A DNA stretch of 64,000 bases, taken from G965276765 sp965276825. GTDB taxonomy: Bacteria > Actinomycetota > Acidimicrobiia > Acidimicrobiales > Palsa-688. The position numbers and the translations under genes are program-made. Position 1 is the first letter of the stretch; every line of letters begins with the position of its first letter. Positions 50,816-58,155 of the stretch are shown one piece after another. Where the stretch lies: positions 186,001 through 250,000 of the forward strand of contig OZ255630.1 in the NCBI GenBank assembly GCA_965276825.1. Direction: 5' to 3'. The notes beneath the pieces were generated by a model. That model was not told where the DNA came from and did no database searches. It saw only the letters and a list, made by a program, of their open reading frames with translations.

Positions 50816-50858
50816 GGCCGCACGCAGGCAGGCGCACGGACACGAAGGGCGGCCGGGG

Positions 50859-51932
50859 TCAGGCCAACCGGCTCAGGACGGCGTCGGCCGCGGCCAGGCC
50901 GGAGAGGGCGGCGCCCTCGACGCGCGCCTCGCCGAAGGCGTCGCCCGCGCACACGAGGGGGCGGCCCCCGTCGACCGCGACGAGGCAGCGGTCGTCGTCG
51001 AGGACGCTCGGCGCGGCGTAGCGCCACGCCACCAGCTGGGTGTGGCCGCCGGACTCGCCCCCCGGCGACGCCAGCCACGGAGCGGCCAGAGGGCGCAGGG
51101 CGCCCAGGGTGGCCTCCCGGTCGTCCTCCCAACGCGCCCGCGACACCGCCGGGCCGGCGTGCAGGGTGAGGGCCGGGACCGGCGAGACGCCCTTGGCCAG
51201 GTTGTCGGCCACCCAGGTCCACACCGGGTCGGTGCTCAACTGCACGCCACCCGGGTCGGGGACGGCCGTCGCACCCCCGGGCACGACCAGCAGGGCGAGG
51301 GTCGGGTCGTAGCGGATCCGGCGCAGGCGCTCGAGCGCCCCACCTTCGGTCGCGCCGCCGGCGCTCAGCGACCTCGTCGCGCCGCCGGCGCGCAGCAGGC
51401 CCGTCGCGCCGCCGGCGCGCAGCAGGGCGAGGGTCTGCTCGGCCGGCGGGGTGCAGACGACCGCGTCTGCGCCGAGCGGGACGTCGCCTCCCGGCTGGTC
51501 GGGGACCAGGACACCGTCGTGGGTCGTCGCCCACCATCGTCCGTCGTCGCCGGTGCCGACGGCGGCCAGCCGTATCGCCACCCGCACGTCGTCGAGTCCG
51601 GATGTGACCGCCTTGGCCAGGCCGCTCATGCCCTCGGCGCCGACGTAGCGAGGGTGTCCGTCGGGTTGCCCGGCGAAGCCCCGGCACCATTCCCGGCTGA
51701 CCCCGGTGGTCGACCAGTCGTCGGTCACCCGGCGGAACTCGTCGGAGCGGACCGTGAAGAACTGGGCGCCGTGGTCGACGCGCGCGTCGCCGATCCTGCG
51801 GGTGGCGAGCCGGCCGCCGACGCCGCGTCCCTTGTCCACCACGGTCACGGCGTGGCCGGCGGCGCGCAGGCGCTGCGCGGCGAGAAGGCCGGCGATGCCG
51901 GCGCCGACGACCAGGACCCGCCGGCCCCCCAC
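50859..51932 (-). CDS. renalase-like FAD-dependent amine oxidase
   Basis: The 357-residue flavoprotein has an N-terminal Rossmann motif (VLVVGAGIAGLLAAQRL), GVGGRLATRRIGDARVDHGAQFF as in renalase and bacterial NAD(P)/FAD-dependent oxidoreductases, and a C-terminal VCAGDAFGEARVEGAALSG flavin-binding region. Renalase-like enzymes oxidise anomeric dihydronicotinamides; the bacterial role here is not certain. Residues near 170-200 include three copies of LLRAGGATG, encoded by 27-bp tandem repeats. GGGAGG eleven bases before the GTG at 51932 supports this start; an earlier GTG at 51944 overlaps the stop of the small gene upstream (GTGA). Confidence 0.82.
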   Translation of the reverse strand: MGGRRVLVVGAGIAGLLAAQRLRAAGHAVTVVDKGRGVGGRLATRRIGDARVDHGAQFFTVRSDEFRRVTDDWSTTGVSREWCRGFAGQPDGHPRYVGAEGMSGLAKAVTSGLDDVRVAIRLAAVGTGDDGRWWATTHDGVLVPDQPGGDVPLGADAVVCTPPAEQTLALLRAGGATGLLRAGGATRSLSAGGATEGGALERLRRIRYDPTLALLVVPGGATAVPDPGGVQLSTDPVWTWVADNLAKGVSPVPALTLHAGPAVSRARWEDDREATLGALRPLAAPWLASPGGESGGHTQLVAWRYAAPSVLDDDRCLVAVDGGRPLVCAGDAFGEARVEGAALSGLAAADAVLSRLA

Positions 51933-51940
51933 CCGCTTGC

Positions 51941-52114
51941 TCACCTCCCGTCGCCGGCAGGGGCGCCCGCGTCGTCGGGCACGTCGGGCCACGGTGGCGT
52001 CGGTCTGGCCAGACGCGCCTGGAACCGGCGCTCGGCGACCGTGCGGGCCACCATCCAGCCGAGCACCGCCAGCGCGAGGGCCCGCAGGACCGTCGACAAC
52101 GTCCGGGTCAGCAC
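51941..52114 (-). CDS. small single-span membrane protein (57 aa)
   Basis: A 57-codon frame from GTG 52114 to TGA 51941-51943 encodes one hydrophobic segment (VLRALALAVLGWMVA, about residues 9-23), a short basic stretch (RTVAERRFQARLARP) and a Pro/Asp/Gly-rich tail. Its stop overlaps the alternative GTG of the renalase-like gene and lies within 11 bases of the chosen start, suggesting translational coupling. Codon usage matches the neighbours. No family is recognised. Confidence 0.6.
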   Translation of the reverse strand: MLTRTLSTVLRALALAVLGWMVARTVAERRFQARLARPTPPWPDVPDDAGAPAGDGR

Positions 52115-52156
52115 GGCGGCAGCGTAGGCCGGCCGGTCCGCTCGGGGGGGGGTGGG

Positions 52157-52750
52157 TCAGGCGGTGGTCGGCAGCCAGCGGGGCCTGGTCTGCTCGAAGG
52201 CGTCGATGTCGGTGGCGTGGGTGAGGGTGAGGCCGACGTCGTCGAGCCCCTCCACCAGCCGGTGACGGGTGAACTCGTCGAGGGGGAACGGGCCCTCGAT
52301 GCCCGCGGCTGGGGCGCTGACCACGCCTCGCTCGACGTCGACGGTGAGCTCGAGGCCGGGGTCGGCCTCCACCGCGGCGAGGAGGGCCTCGCCGAGCGAC
52401 GCGTCGACCTCGGCGGGGACGAGCCCGGCCTTGGTGCAGTTGTTGCGGAAGATGTCCCCGAACTTCGGGGAGACCACGGCGCGGAAGCCGTAGTCGAGCA
52501 GCGCCCACACGGCGTGCTCGCGTGACGAGCCGGTCCCGAAGTTGGGCCCGGCGACGAGGATCGGCGCGCCGGCGTGCTCGGGGCGGTTGAGCACGAAGTC
52601 GCGGTCGTCGCGCCACTCGCTGAACAGCCCGCGGCCGAATCCGCTGCGCTCGACGCGCTTGAGCCAGTCGCTCGGGATGATCTGGTCGGTGTCGACGTCG
52701 GAGCGTCGGAGGGGCACGGCGGTGCCGGTGACGATGCGGACGGGATCCAC
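52157..52750 (-). CDS. leuD: 3-isopropylmalate dehydratase, small subunit
   Basis: LeuD is the swivel-domain subunit for isomerising 2- and 3-isopropylmalate in leucine synthesis. The 197-residue protein shows VDTDQIIPSDWLKR, the FGTGSSREHAVWAL motif that contributes to the active site and FRNNCTKAGL. GTG start at 52750, 14 bases after leuC, so the two subunits are co-transcribed. Confidence 0.94.
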   Translation of the reverse strand: MDPVRIVTGTAVPLRRSDVDTDQIIPSDWLKRVERSGFGRGLFSEWRDDRDFVLNRPEHAGAPILVAGPNFGTGSSREHAVWALLDYGFRAVVSPKFGDIFRNNCTKAGLVPAEVDASLGEALLAAVEADPGLELTVDVERGVVSAPAAGIEGPFPLDEFTRHRLVEGLDDVGLTLTHATDIDAFEQTRPRWLPTTA

Positions 52751-52764
52751 GGTCGGTCTCGCTC

Positions 52765-54171
52765 TCAGCTGAGGTCGGCCGGGGCGGCGAAGCGCCCGGC
52801 GACGGCGGTGGCGGCGGCGACGGCGGGCGAGACGAGGTGGGTCCGTCCGCCCCGGCCCTGCCGGCCCTCGAAGTTGCGGTTGGAGGTCGACGCCGAGCGC
52901 TCGCCGGGCGCCAGCTTGTCGGGGTTCATGGCCAGGCACATCGAGCAGCCCGGGTCGCGCCACTCCGCGCCAGCCGCGGTGAAGACGCCGTCGAGGCCCT
53001 CGGCCTCGGCCTGGGCCTTGACCCGTCCCGAGCCGGGGACCACGAGCGCCCGGACGCCGGACGCGACCCGCCGGCCGTCGAGCACCTTGGCCGCGGCGCG
53101 CAGATCCTCGATCCTGGCGTTGGTGCACGAGCCGATGAAGACGGTGTCGACGGCGACCCCGCGAAGGGGGGTCCCAGCAGTGAGGTCCATATAGGCGAGG
53201 GCGCGGCGGGCGGCGTCGCGGGCACCCGGCTCGTCGAAGTCGTCGGGATCGGGGATCGAGGCGTCGAGGGCAATGACCTGGCCGGGGTTGGTCCCCCACG
53301 TCACCTGGGGTGCGAGCGTCGCGGCGTCGATGGTGACGGTCCGGTCGAAGGTCGCACCGGCATCGGTCGGCAGCGACCGCCACGCCTCGACGGCCTGCTC
53401 CCAGGCGGCGCCGGTCGGTGCGCCAGGTCGGCCCTCGAGGTAGGCGAAGGTGGTGGCGTCAGGTGCCACCATGCCGGCGCGCGCCCCGGCCTCGATGGAC
53501 ATGTTGCACACCGTCATGCGGCCCTCCATCGACAGGGACCTGATGGCCTCCCCGCGGTACTCGATGACGTGGCCCATGCCGCCGCCGGTGCCGATGCGGC
53601 CGATGACGGCCAGCACCAGGTCCTTGGCCGTGACCCCGTCCGGCAGCTCGCCGTCGACCTCGACGGCCATGGTGCGCGGCCGCCGCTGGGGGAGGGTCTG
53701 GGTGGCGAGGACGTGCTCGACCTCGCTGGTGCCGATGCCGAAGGCCAGCGCTCCGAACGCGCCGTGGGTCGAGGTGTGGCTGTCGCCGCAGACGATGGTC
53801 GTGCCCGGCTGGGTGATGCCGAGCTCCGGCCCGATGATGTGGACGATGCCCTGCTGGGGGTCGCCCATGCCGTAGAGGCGGATGCCGTGCTCGGCGCAGT
53901 TGGCGGCCAGCACGTCCATCTGCTTGGCCGAGATCGGGTCCTCGACGGGCCGGTCGAGGCCGGTGGTCGGCACGTTGTGGTCCATCGTGGCCACGGTGAG
54001 GTCGGGCCGGCGGACGGGGCGTCCCTCGAGGCGGAGGGCCGCGAAGGCCTGGGGCGACGTCACCTCGTGGACGAGGTGCAGGTCGATGTAGAGCAGGTCG
54101 GGCTCGCCCTCGGTGCGGCGCACGACGTGGCTGTCCCACACCTTCTCGGAAAGGGTCATCGGTCTCGACAT
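52765..54171 (-). CDS. leuC: 3-isopropylmalate dehydratase, large subunit
   Basis: LeuC carries the [4Fe-4S] cluster of isopropylmalate isomerase. The 468-residue protein has VCGDSHTSTHGAFG, GTSEVEHVLATQTL, the first cluster cysteine in GSCTNARIEDL and the other two in PGCSMCLAMNPD. Starts are possible at 54171 (ATG, chosen), 54159 (ATG) and 54180 (GTG). It is divergent from the IclR-family regulator, its probable controller. Confidence 0.94.
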   Translation of the reverse strand: MSRPMTLSEKVWDSHVVRRTEGEPDLLYIDLHLVHEVTSPQAFAALRLEGRPVRRPDLTVATMDHNVPTTGLDRPVEDPISAKQMDVLAANCAEHGIRLYGMGDPQQGIVHIIGPELGITQPGTTIVCGDSHTSTHGAFGALAFGIGTSEVEHVLATQTLPQRRPRTMAVEVDGELPDGVTAKDLVLAVIGRIGTGGGMGHVIEYRGEAIRSLSMEGRMTVCNMSIEAGARAGMVAPDATTFAYLEGRPGAPTGAAWEQAVEAWRSLPTDAGATFDRTVTIDAATLAPQVTWGTNPGQVIALDASIPDPDDFDEPGARDAARRALAYMDLTAGTPLRGVAVDTVFIGSCTNARIEDLRAAAKVLDGRRVASGVRALVVPGSGRVKAQAEAEGLDGVFTAAGAEWRDPGCSMCLAMNPDKLAPGERSASTSNRNFEGRQGRGGRTHLVSPAVAAATAVAGRFAAPADLS

Positions 54172-54203
54172 GGTTCTCACGATCTGGGATAGATTCCCGT
54201 GGC
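54172..54203. promoter_or_regulatory. leuC/ndgR-type divergent control region
   Basis: Only 32 bp separate the two start codons. TAGATT (54190-54195) lies eight bases before the regulator GTG and fits a leaderless -10. GGGATAGATTCCC (54187-54199) is an interrupted palindrome (GGGA/TCCC), which could be an operator for a dimeric IclR protein. The operator call is inference. Confidence 0.5.
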
Positions 54204-54854
54204 GTGGGAGCGAGTCTAAGTGGGGTCGGGGTCCTGGACAAGGCGATGGGCATCCTCACCTCGCTCGAGGGGCGGCCGCGCTCGCTCGCCGAGCTCGCCG
54301 CCGAGACCGGGCTGCCGCGGGCCACGGCCCACCGGCTGGCGGTGGCCCTGGAGGAGCACGGGGTCGTGACCCGCGACGCGGCGGGCCGGTTCGTCCTCGG
54401 GCACCGGCTGGTCTCCCTCGGGCGCGAGGCGGGCAGGACCCGGCGGTCGCTGGCCGATGCGGCCACGCCGGCGTTGACCGTCCTGCGCGACCAGACGGGG
54501 GAGAGCGCCCAGCTCTACGTGGTGTCGGGCGACCGCAGGGTGTGCCTGGTCTCCCTGGAGTCCGACCACAGCCTCCGGACGATCGTCGCCGTCGGCGCCT
54601 CCCTCCCGATGGACCGGGGATCGGCGGCCAAGGCCCTGGCGGGCCGCGGGTCGGGCGCAGGGGGCTGGGCGGAGAGCGTCGAGGAGCGCGAGCTCGGGGT
54701 GGCGTCGGTCAGCGCGCCGGTCACCTCCGGCGGTGAGATCGTCGCCGCGGTGTCGGTCTCCGGCCCGATCGAGCGGACCACGCGCCGGCCCGGCGAGCGC
54801 TACGCCGACGCGGTCGTCGCCGCGGCCGGTGCCGTCGAGCGGGCCATCGGCTGA
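54204..54854 (+). CDS. IclR-family regulator, NdgR/LtbR type
   Basis: A 216-residue IclR protein with an N-terminal winged helix-turn-helix (GVLDKAMGILTSLEGRPRSLAELAAETGLPRATAHRLA, roughly 9-46) and a C-terminal effector domain (TGESAQLYVVSGDRRVCL, LPMDRGSAAKAL). The text SGVGVLDKA and its place divergent from leuCD match NdgR of Streptomyces and LtbR of Corynebacterium, which regulate leucine and other amino acid genes. Control of leuCD is therefore likely, and control of ilvBNC or serC in trans possible. GTG start at 54204 follows TAGATT by eight bases. Confidence 0.88.
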   Translation: MGASLSGVGVLDKAMGILTSLEGRPRSLAELAAETGLPRATAHRLAVALEEHGVVTRDAAGRFVLGHRLVSLGREAGRTRRSLADAATPALTVLRDQTGESAQLYVVSGDRRVCLVSLESDHSLRTIVAVGASLPMDRGSAAKALAGRGSGAGGWAESVEERELGVASVSAPVTSGGEIVAAVSVSGPIERTTRRPGERYADAVVAAAGAVERAIG

Positions 54855-55130
54855 CCTGCCCGCGACGCACGAGGGTCGGTGCCCGTCGGGCGGAGGACAG
54901 CGCGAAGGGCGGCTGGCCATCGAGCGAGCGTCGGGGCCACAGGCGGTCAGCACCGGCAGTTCGCTGACAGCCTCCGTGATCGCGCTGACTGGGTCCGCTG
55001 CGAGGTCGCAGGTGCCAAGCAGATCGGCCGCTGCGGGGGGCGGACTCCACCGGTCGTTGGTATCTCCGGCATCGAGCTCGGGCATCGACGAGGGCAGATC
55101 GAGCCGCTCGGGTTCGCCCGTGGGCGATGT
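54855..55130. other. 276-bp gap with no recognisable gene
   Basis: Between the IclR gene and vapC lies sequence of somewhat lower GC content without a supported gene. A minus-strand frame beginning at 55085 starts plausibly (MPELDAGDTNDRWSPP) but then runs antisense through the regulator gene, so it was not called. This could be a remnant of material that came with vapBC. Confidence 0.5.
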
Positions 55131-55514
55131 TCAGACCCGGATCACTTCGACGCCGGGGATGGCCGTGTAGTCGCTGTCCTGGGTGACGACGGGGATCTGC
55201 TCGACCATCGCGGTGGCCGCCACGAGCGCGTCGAGGATCGGCACGCGTCGGCCTGCAGCTCGCAGCCCGGCGGCGATGTGGGCAAACTGACGCGCCACCT
55301 CGGCATCGACGGGCAGGGGATCCCACGTCGACTCCACCGCCGAGAGCGTGGCCAGCCGCGCCGGCCGATGATCGTCGTCGGCCACGAGGACACCGACCGT
55401 GAGCTCGGCCAGGGTGACCACCGACACCTCCGTTTCGGTCACCCCCTCCATCTCGCCGAGGGGACGTCCCGATTCGGTGGCGACGAAGACCGAGGTGTCG
55501 AGCAGGGCCCTCAC
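55131..55514 (-). CDS. vapC: VapC-type PIN-domain ribonuclease toxin
   Basis: The 127-residue PIN domain has the acidic residues needed for metal-dependent RNA cleavage: Asp6 in ALLDTSVFVA, Glu in TLAELTVGV, Asp in ILDALVAATA and Asp in TQDSDY. It is the toxin of a type II system. GTG start at 55514 overlaps the antitoxin stop (GTGA), the usual coupled arrangement with antitoxin first. Confidence 0.9.
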   Translation of the reverse strand: MRALLDTSVFVATESGRPLGEMEGVTETEVSVVTLAELTVGVLVADDDHRPARLATLSAVESTWDPLPVDAEVARQFAHIAAGLRAAGRRVPILDALVAATAMVEQIPVVTQDSDYTAIPGVEVIRV

Positions 55515-55753
55515 ACGTCGTCGGTCGTGTCGGCCAGCAGTCCCCGAACGTCGCCGAGCAGGCCCCGGTCGGCGGGGTGGCGGGAAGCGATGGCGAGCGC
55601 CTCGGTCGCGGTCACGGGTTGGCGGCGGCGGAGCGGCACGATCTCGGCGACGGGGCGCCGGTCGACCGTGACGGTCAGCCGTTCCCCGCCTTCGACCCGG
55701 CGGAGCACCTCGCTGACCGTGTTGCGCAGGTCGCGGACGGAGATCGTGCTCAT
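55511..55753 (-). CDS. vapB: Phd/YefM-type antitoxin of the vapBC pair
   Basis: The 80-residue protein has a Phd/YefM-like DNA-binding N-terminus (STISVRDLRNTVSEVLRRVEGGERLTVTVDRRPVAEIVPL) and a short C-terminal tail for toxin binding. ATG at 55753 lies six bases after TAAGGT (55765-55760, minus), so transcription probably starts at the codon itself. A TTG just before it is not preferred. An inverted repeat at 55772-55788 may be the autoregulatory operator. Confidence 0.88.
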   Translation of the reverse strand: MSTISVRDLRNTVSEVLRRVEGGERLTVTVDRRPVAEIVPLRRRQPVTATEALAIASRHPADRGLLGDVRGLLADTTDDV

Positions 55754-55788
55754 CAACCAACCTTAGCTCATGTAGCCACAAGTGCTAC
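55754..55788 (-). promoter_or_regulatory. vapBC promoter and candidate operator
   Basis: TAAGGT (55765-55760) is the -10-like hexamer. GTAGCCACAAGTGCTAC (55772-55788) is an inverted repeat with seven paired positions and one bulged base, located where a -35 or upstream site would be. Phd/YefM antitoxins bind such palindromes with their toxin to repress the operon. Confidence 0.5.
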
Positions 55789-56158
55789 GGTTCGGCCCGG
55801 TCGAGGGTCGTCTTCGCACCACCGACTCCGCCTGCGCCATGGCCCTTCTCCGAGGGCCGATCCGCGGCGGCAGGGACGCGATGGCGGCCGCGCTCCGGGC
55901 GTTGTCTGGTCGCCCGTGCGTCCCGGACACGGCGGTGGAGAGAGGGTTCGCCGGTCGAGCACCGTGGGGTGCCCTCACGGTCAAGATCGCCGTCGTCGCC
56001 AGCTCCGACGGGACCATCGACAGAGAATGGTCACTCTGACACGGAGTACGTCGATCGTCGCCCGCCGCCGGACGTACGCCTGCAGCTGCGGGTCTCGCTG
56101 GACCGCGCCTCCCGCAAGCCCTGCGTCGGCGCGCGGGTGGCCGTGCCGGGCGGCTCCC
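55789..56158. other. 370-bp gap; weak 85-codon frame only
   Basis: A plus-strand frame from 55782 to 56039 encodes 85 residues ending VKIAVVASSDGTIDREWSL. It has no homologue I recognise and no ribosome-binding site, although the end has coding-like character. A further short frame 55969-56319 overlaps the hydrolase antisense. I do not support a gene here; gene decay is possible. Confidence 0.4.
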
Positions 56159-57013
56159 TCAGCGGGCGTCGGTGCGGGGTCGCACGGCGTCGCAGGCCTC
56201 GATCAGCGCCCGGACGAACGGCCTCGCCGACTCGACGCAGGCCCGGTGCCCGGCGTCGACCTCCCAGACGCGTGCGTCGGGGATGGCCCGGGCCAGGGCG
56301 CGCTGACGGTCGGGGGTGACGGTCTGGTCGGCCGCGGTGACGATGACGGCGGTCGGCACGTCGACCCGGGTGATCCAGCGGGTGGAGTCGAAGCCGTTGA
56401 GGGCCACGGCCCCCTGGACGAACGCCACCGGATCGCCGAGGGCGGACTCGGTGCGCACCCAGTCGGCCATGGTGGCGAAATCGGCCCTCGCCCTGACCAT
56501 GCGCCGCATGCCCATCCGCCGCAGCGGCGGGGGCACGGTGCTCAGGGCGGCCGAGACCCCGAGCCCGAAGGCGGCGACCGCCAGCCCGGGCGCCGAGGAG
56601 ACGGCGAAGCGGCTGGCGGTGGCGCAGAGGACCATGCCGGCCACCGCGTCGGGATGGCGGCGCCAGACGAGCTGGGCGACGGGACCGCCCATGGAGTAGC
56701 CGACGACCACGACCGGCCCGACGCCGAGGTGCTCGACGAGGGCGGCCACGTCGTCCGCGCAGTCTTCCAGCCGGAACGGTCGCGCCGCCCTGATGCCCCG
56801 GCCGTGACCGCGGTGGTCCATGGCCACCACCCGCCAGTGACGGCCGAGGGGCCCGAAGCACTTGCACCAGTTGAGCGCCGCGGTCGAGGTCCACCCGTGG
56901 AGGAGCACCACCGTGGGCCGCTCAGGTGGGCCGCCCGTGTCCCACACCCACGCCGAACCCCGGCGGGGGATGGCCACGTCGCGACCCGGTGGGAGGCTGG
57001 TGGTGCCCGGCAC
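56159..57013 (-). CDS. alpha/beta hydrolase fold protein
   Basis: The 284-residue hydrolase has oxyanion HGWTSTAALNW, DHRGHGRG, the nucleophile elbow GYSMGGPVAQL, an acid candidate in TAADQTVTP and His in DAGHRACVE, so the catalytic triad is complete. Sequence resembles esterases and epoxide or haloperoxidase-type hydrolases; the substrate is unknown. GTG at 57013 lies seven bases after TAGGGT (57026-57021), consistent with a leaderless message; another GTG at 57022 is in frame. Confidence 0.85.
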   Translation of the reverse strand: MPGTTSLPPGRDVAIPRRGSAWVWDTGGPPERPTVVLLHGWTSTAALNWCKCFGPLGRHWRVVAMDHRGHGRGIRAARPFRLEDCADDVAALVEHLGVGPVVVVGYSMGGPVAQLVWRRHPDAVAGMVLCATASRFAVSSAPGLAVAAFGLGVSAALSTVPPPLRRMGMRRMVRARADFATMADWVRTESALGDPVAFVQGAVALNGFDSTRWITRVDVPTAVIVTAADQTVTPDRQRALARAIPDARVWEVDAGHRACVESARPFVRALIEACDAVRPRTDAR

Positions 57014-57080
57014 GGCGGCCACCCTACGGCCCGGCGGGCCGACAACTCGGGCGGCTGCCGGTCGTCGGGCCCGCTGACCA

Positions 57081-57431
57081 CCGGGCCAGCGGCTCACGGC
57101 CGGCCCCCGTTTCCGGCCGGCTCCGCTCCGCCCTGGGCGAGCTCGCCACTCTTGCCCGGGCCGCGGCTCGGTCGGCGTGCACCCACTGGTGCGGGGGCTG
57201 CTCGGCATCACCCCCTCCGGCGTCGGCGAGACGGGCGTGACCGTCGTCCCGCCCACGGCCGCCCCGGGCGCGGCCCGCGGCACGGAGTGGACCGAGCGCG
57301 GCCCGGTCTCGGTGGTCTGGACCCGCCACGGCGCCGGGCTGGCCCGGGGTGGCTCCGGCACCGAGCGCTTCACGCCGGTCCGGCAGCGCCGGCTCCGGTC
57401 GCCCGCCGGTCAGCCGGCGTCGGCCTCCTGA
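57081..57431 (+). pseudogene. possible decayed gene end (plus strand)
   Basis: Bases 57177-57431 encode 84 residues (VHPLVRGLLGITPSG..., then ERGPVSVVWTRHG) that read like the beta-sandwich C-terminus of a glycoside hydrolase-type protein. The upstream sequence continues only after a shift into another frame (GRLRSALGELATLARAA), and no N-terminal part exists before the divergent hydrolase gene. This suggests a truncated, frameshifted remnant. It overlaps the stop region of the downstream minus-strand gene. Confidence is low. Confidence 0.3.
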
Positions 57432-58018
57432 TGGTGGTGCCACGCCCAGACGGCGGCGTCCCTGGCCACCGCCGGGTGGTGACGCCAGCGGAGGAGCTGG
57501 CGCTCGGTGGCTTCGAGGTCCTCGCCGAGCCCGACCAGACTGAGGGCCAGCTGCCGGCTGCGTCGCCTGGCGGCCTCGGCGGGCGGCTCGGCCAGCTGGG
57601 CCTCCTGCCAGCGCCGGTGGGCGTCCTGGAGGGCGGGGGAGAGGCGCTCGACCTGGCGTCTCGCCAGCGGGGGCACCCGCCGCCGGACGGCCAGCTCGCC
57701 GGGGCCGGTCGACAGGGCCATCCCGAACTGGATGGTCCGGTTGACCGACCGCAGGAACGGCGAGTGCCGCCCGCCCCGGTCGCCGAGGCCGAGGGACCTG
57801 GCCGTCTCGGCCAGGTCCAGCTCGAAGCCGTCCGGGTCCCGGTCGAAGCCGGCGGCCACCCGGCGTAGCAGCCACGTGGTCGACGGCCCGAGGATCCCGA
57901 GCCAGAAGCGCTCGACGTAGGGCGAGCGCGGGTCGAAACCGAGGGCGTCGATCACGCCGTCGGCCCACGGCGTCACCCGCAGGGTGTCCGTGGTGAAGGT
58001 GGTCAGCGTGGTCGGCAT
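57410..58018 (-). CDS. conserved actinobacterial protein of unknown function
   Basis: This 202-residue protein is predominantly helical. Distinctive segments are ADGVIDALGFDPRSPYVERFWLGILGPSTTWLLRR and LAETARSLGLGDRGGRHSPFLRSVNR, a pattern I associate with uncharacterised actinobacterial proteins. There are no catalytic motifs or spans; residues 125-165 are Arg/Ala-rich and may form a coiled coil. ATG at 58018 has GGAGAGG eight bases upstream. An open extension reaches 58165, but its codons are AT-rich and unlike the rest, so it was excluded. A perfect palindrome (58080-58093) lies in its upstream region. Confidence 0.7.
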   Translation of the reverse strand: MPTTLTTFTTDTLRVTPWADGVIDALGFDPRSPYVERFWLGILGPSTTWLLRRVAAGFDRDPDGFELDLAETARSLGLGDRGGRHSPFLRSVNRTIQFGMALSTGPGELAVRRRVPPLARRQVERLSPALQDAHRRWQEAQLAEPPAEAARRRSRQLALSLVGLGEDLEATERQLLRWRHHPAVARDAAVWAWHHHQEADAG

Positions 58019-58079
58019 CGGGGAACCTCTCCTGGTCGCGGTGGTCCTTGGCTCCCACCGATCCAAGTCGCTTTCGATT

Positions 58080-58093
58080 GCACTTTCAAGTGC
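58080..58093. promoter_or_regulatory. perfect palindrome GCACTTTCAAGTGC
   Basis: Six-base arms GCACTT and AAGTGC flank a two-base centre in an AT-richer 80-bp patch between the divergent unknown gene and the sirtuin gene. Its position upstream of both makes it a candidate operator. Confidence 0.45.
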
Positions 58094-58155
58094 TTCCATG
58101 TATTTCCTTGTTTCCCGGCGCCCGGTTTCGTGCTCCCGTCGGCCAGACTGGCGGG

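Noticed and set aside
54216..55085. A 289-codon minus-strand frame opposite the IclR gene
   Set aside because: Most of it is antisense to a well-supported regulator; only the first 60 codons lie in the gap, with no recognisable domain.
55577..57868. 763-codon plus-strand frame spanning several genes
   Set aside because: It crosses minus-strand genes with clear motifs and encodes Arg/Gly/Pro-rich sequence.
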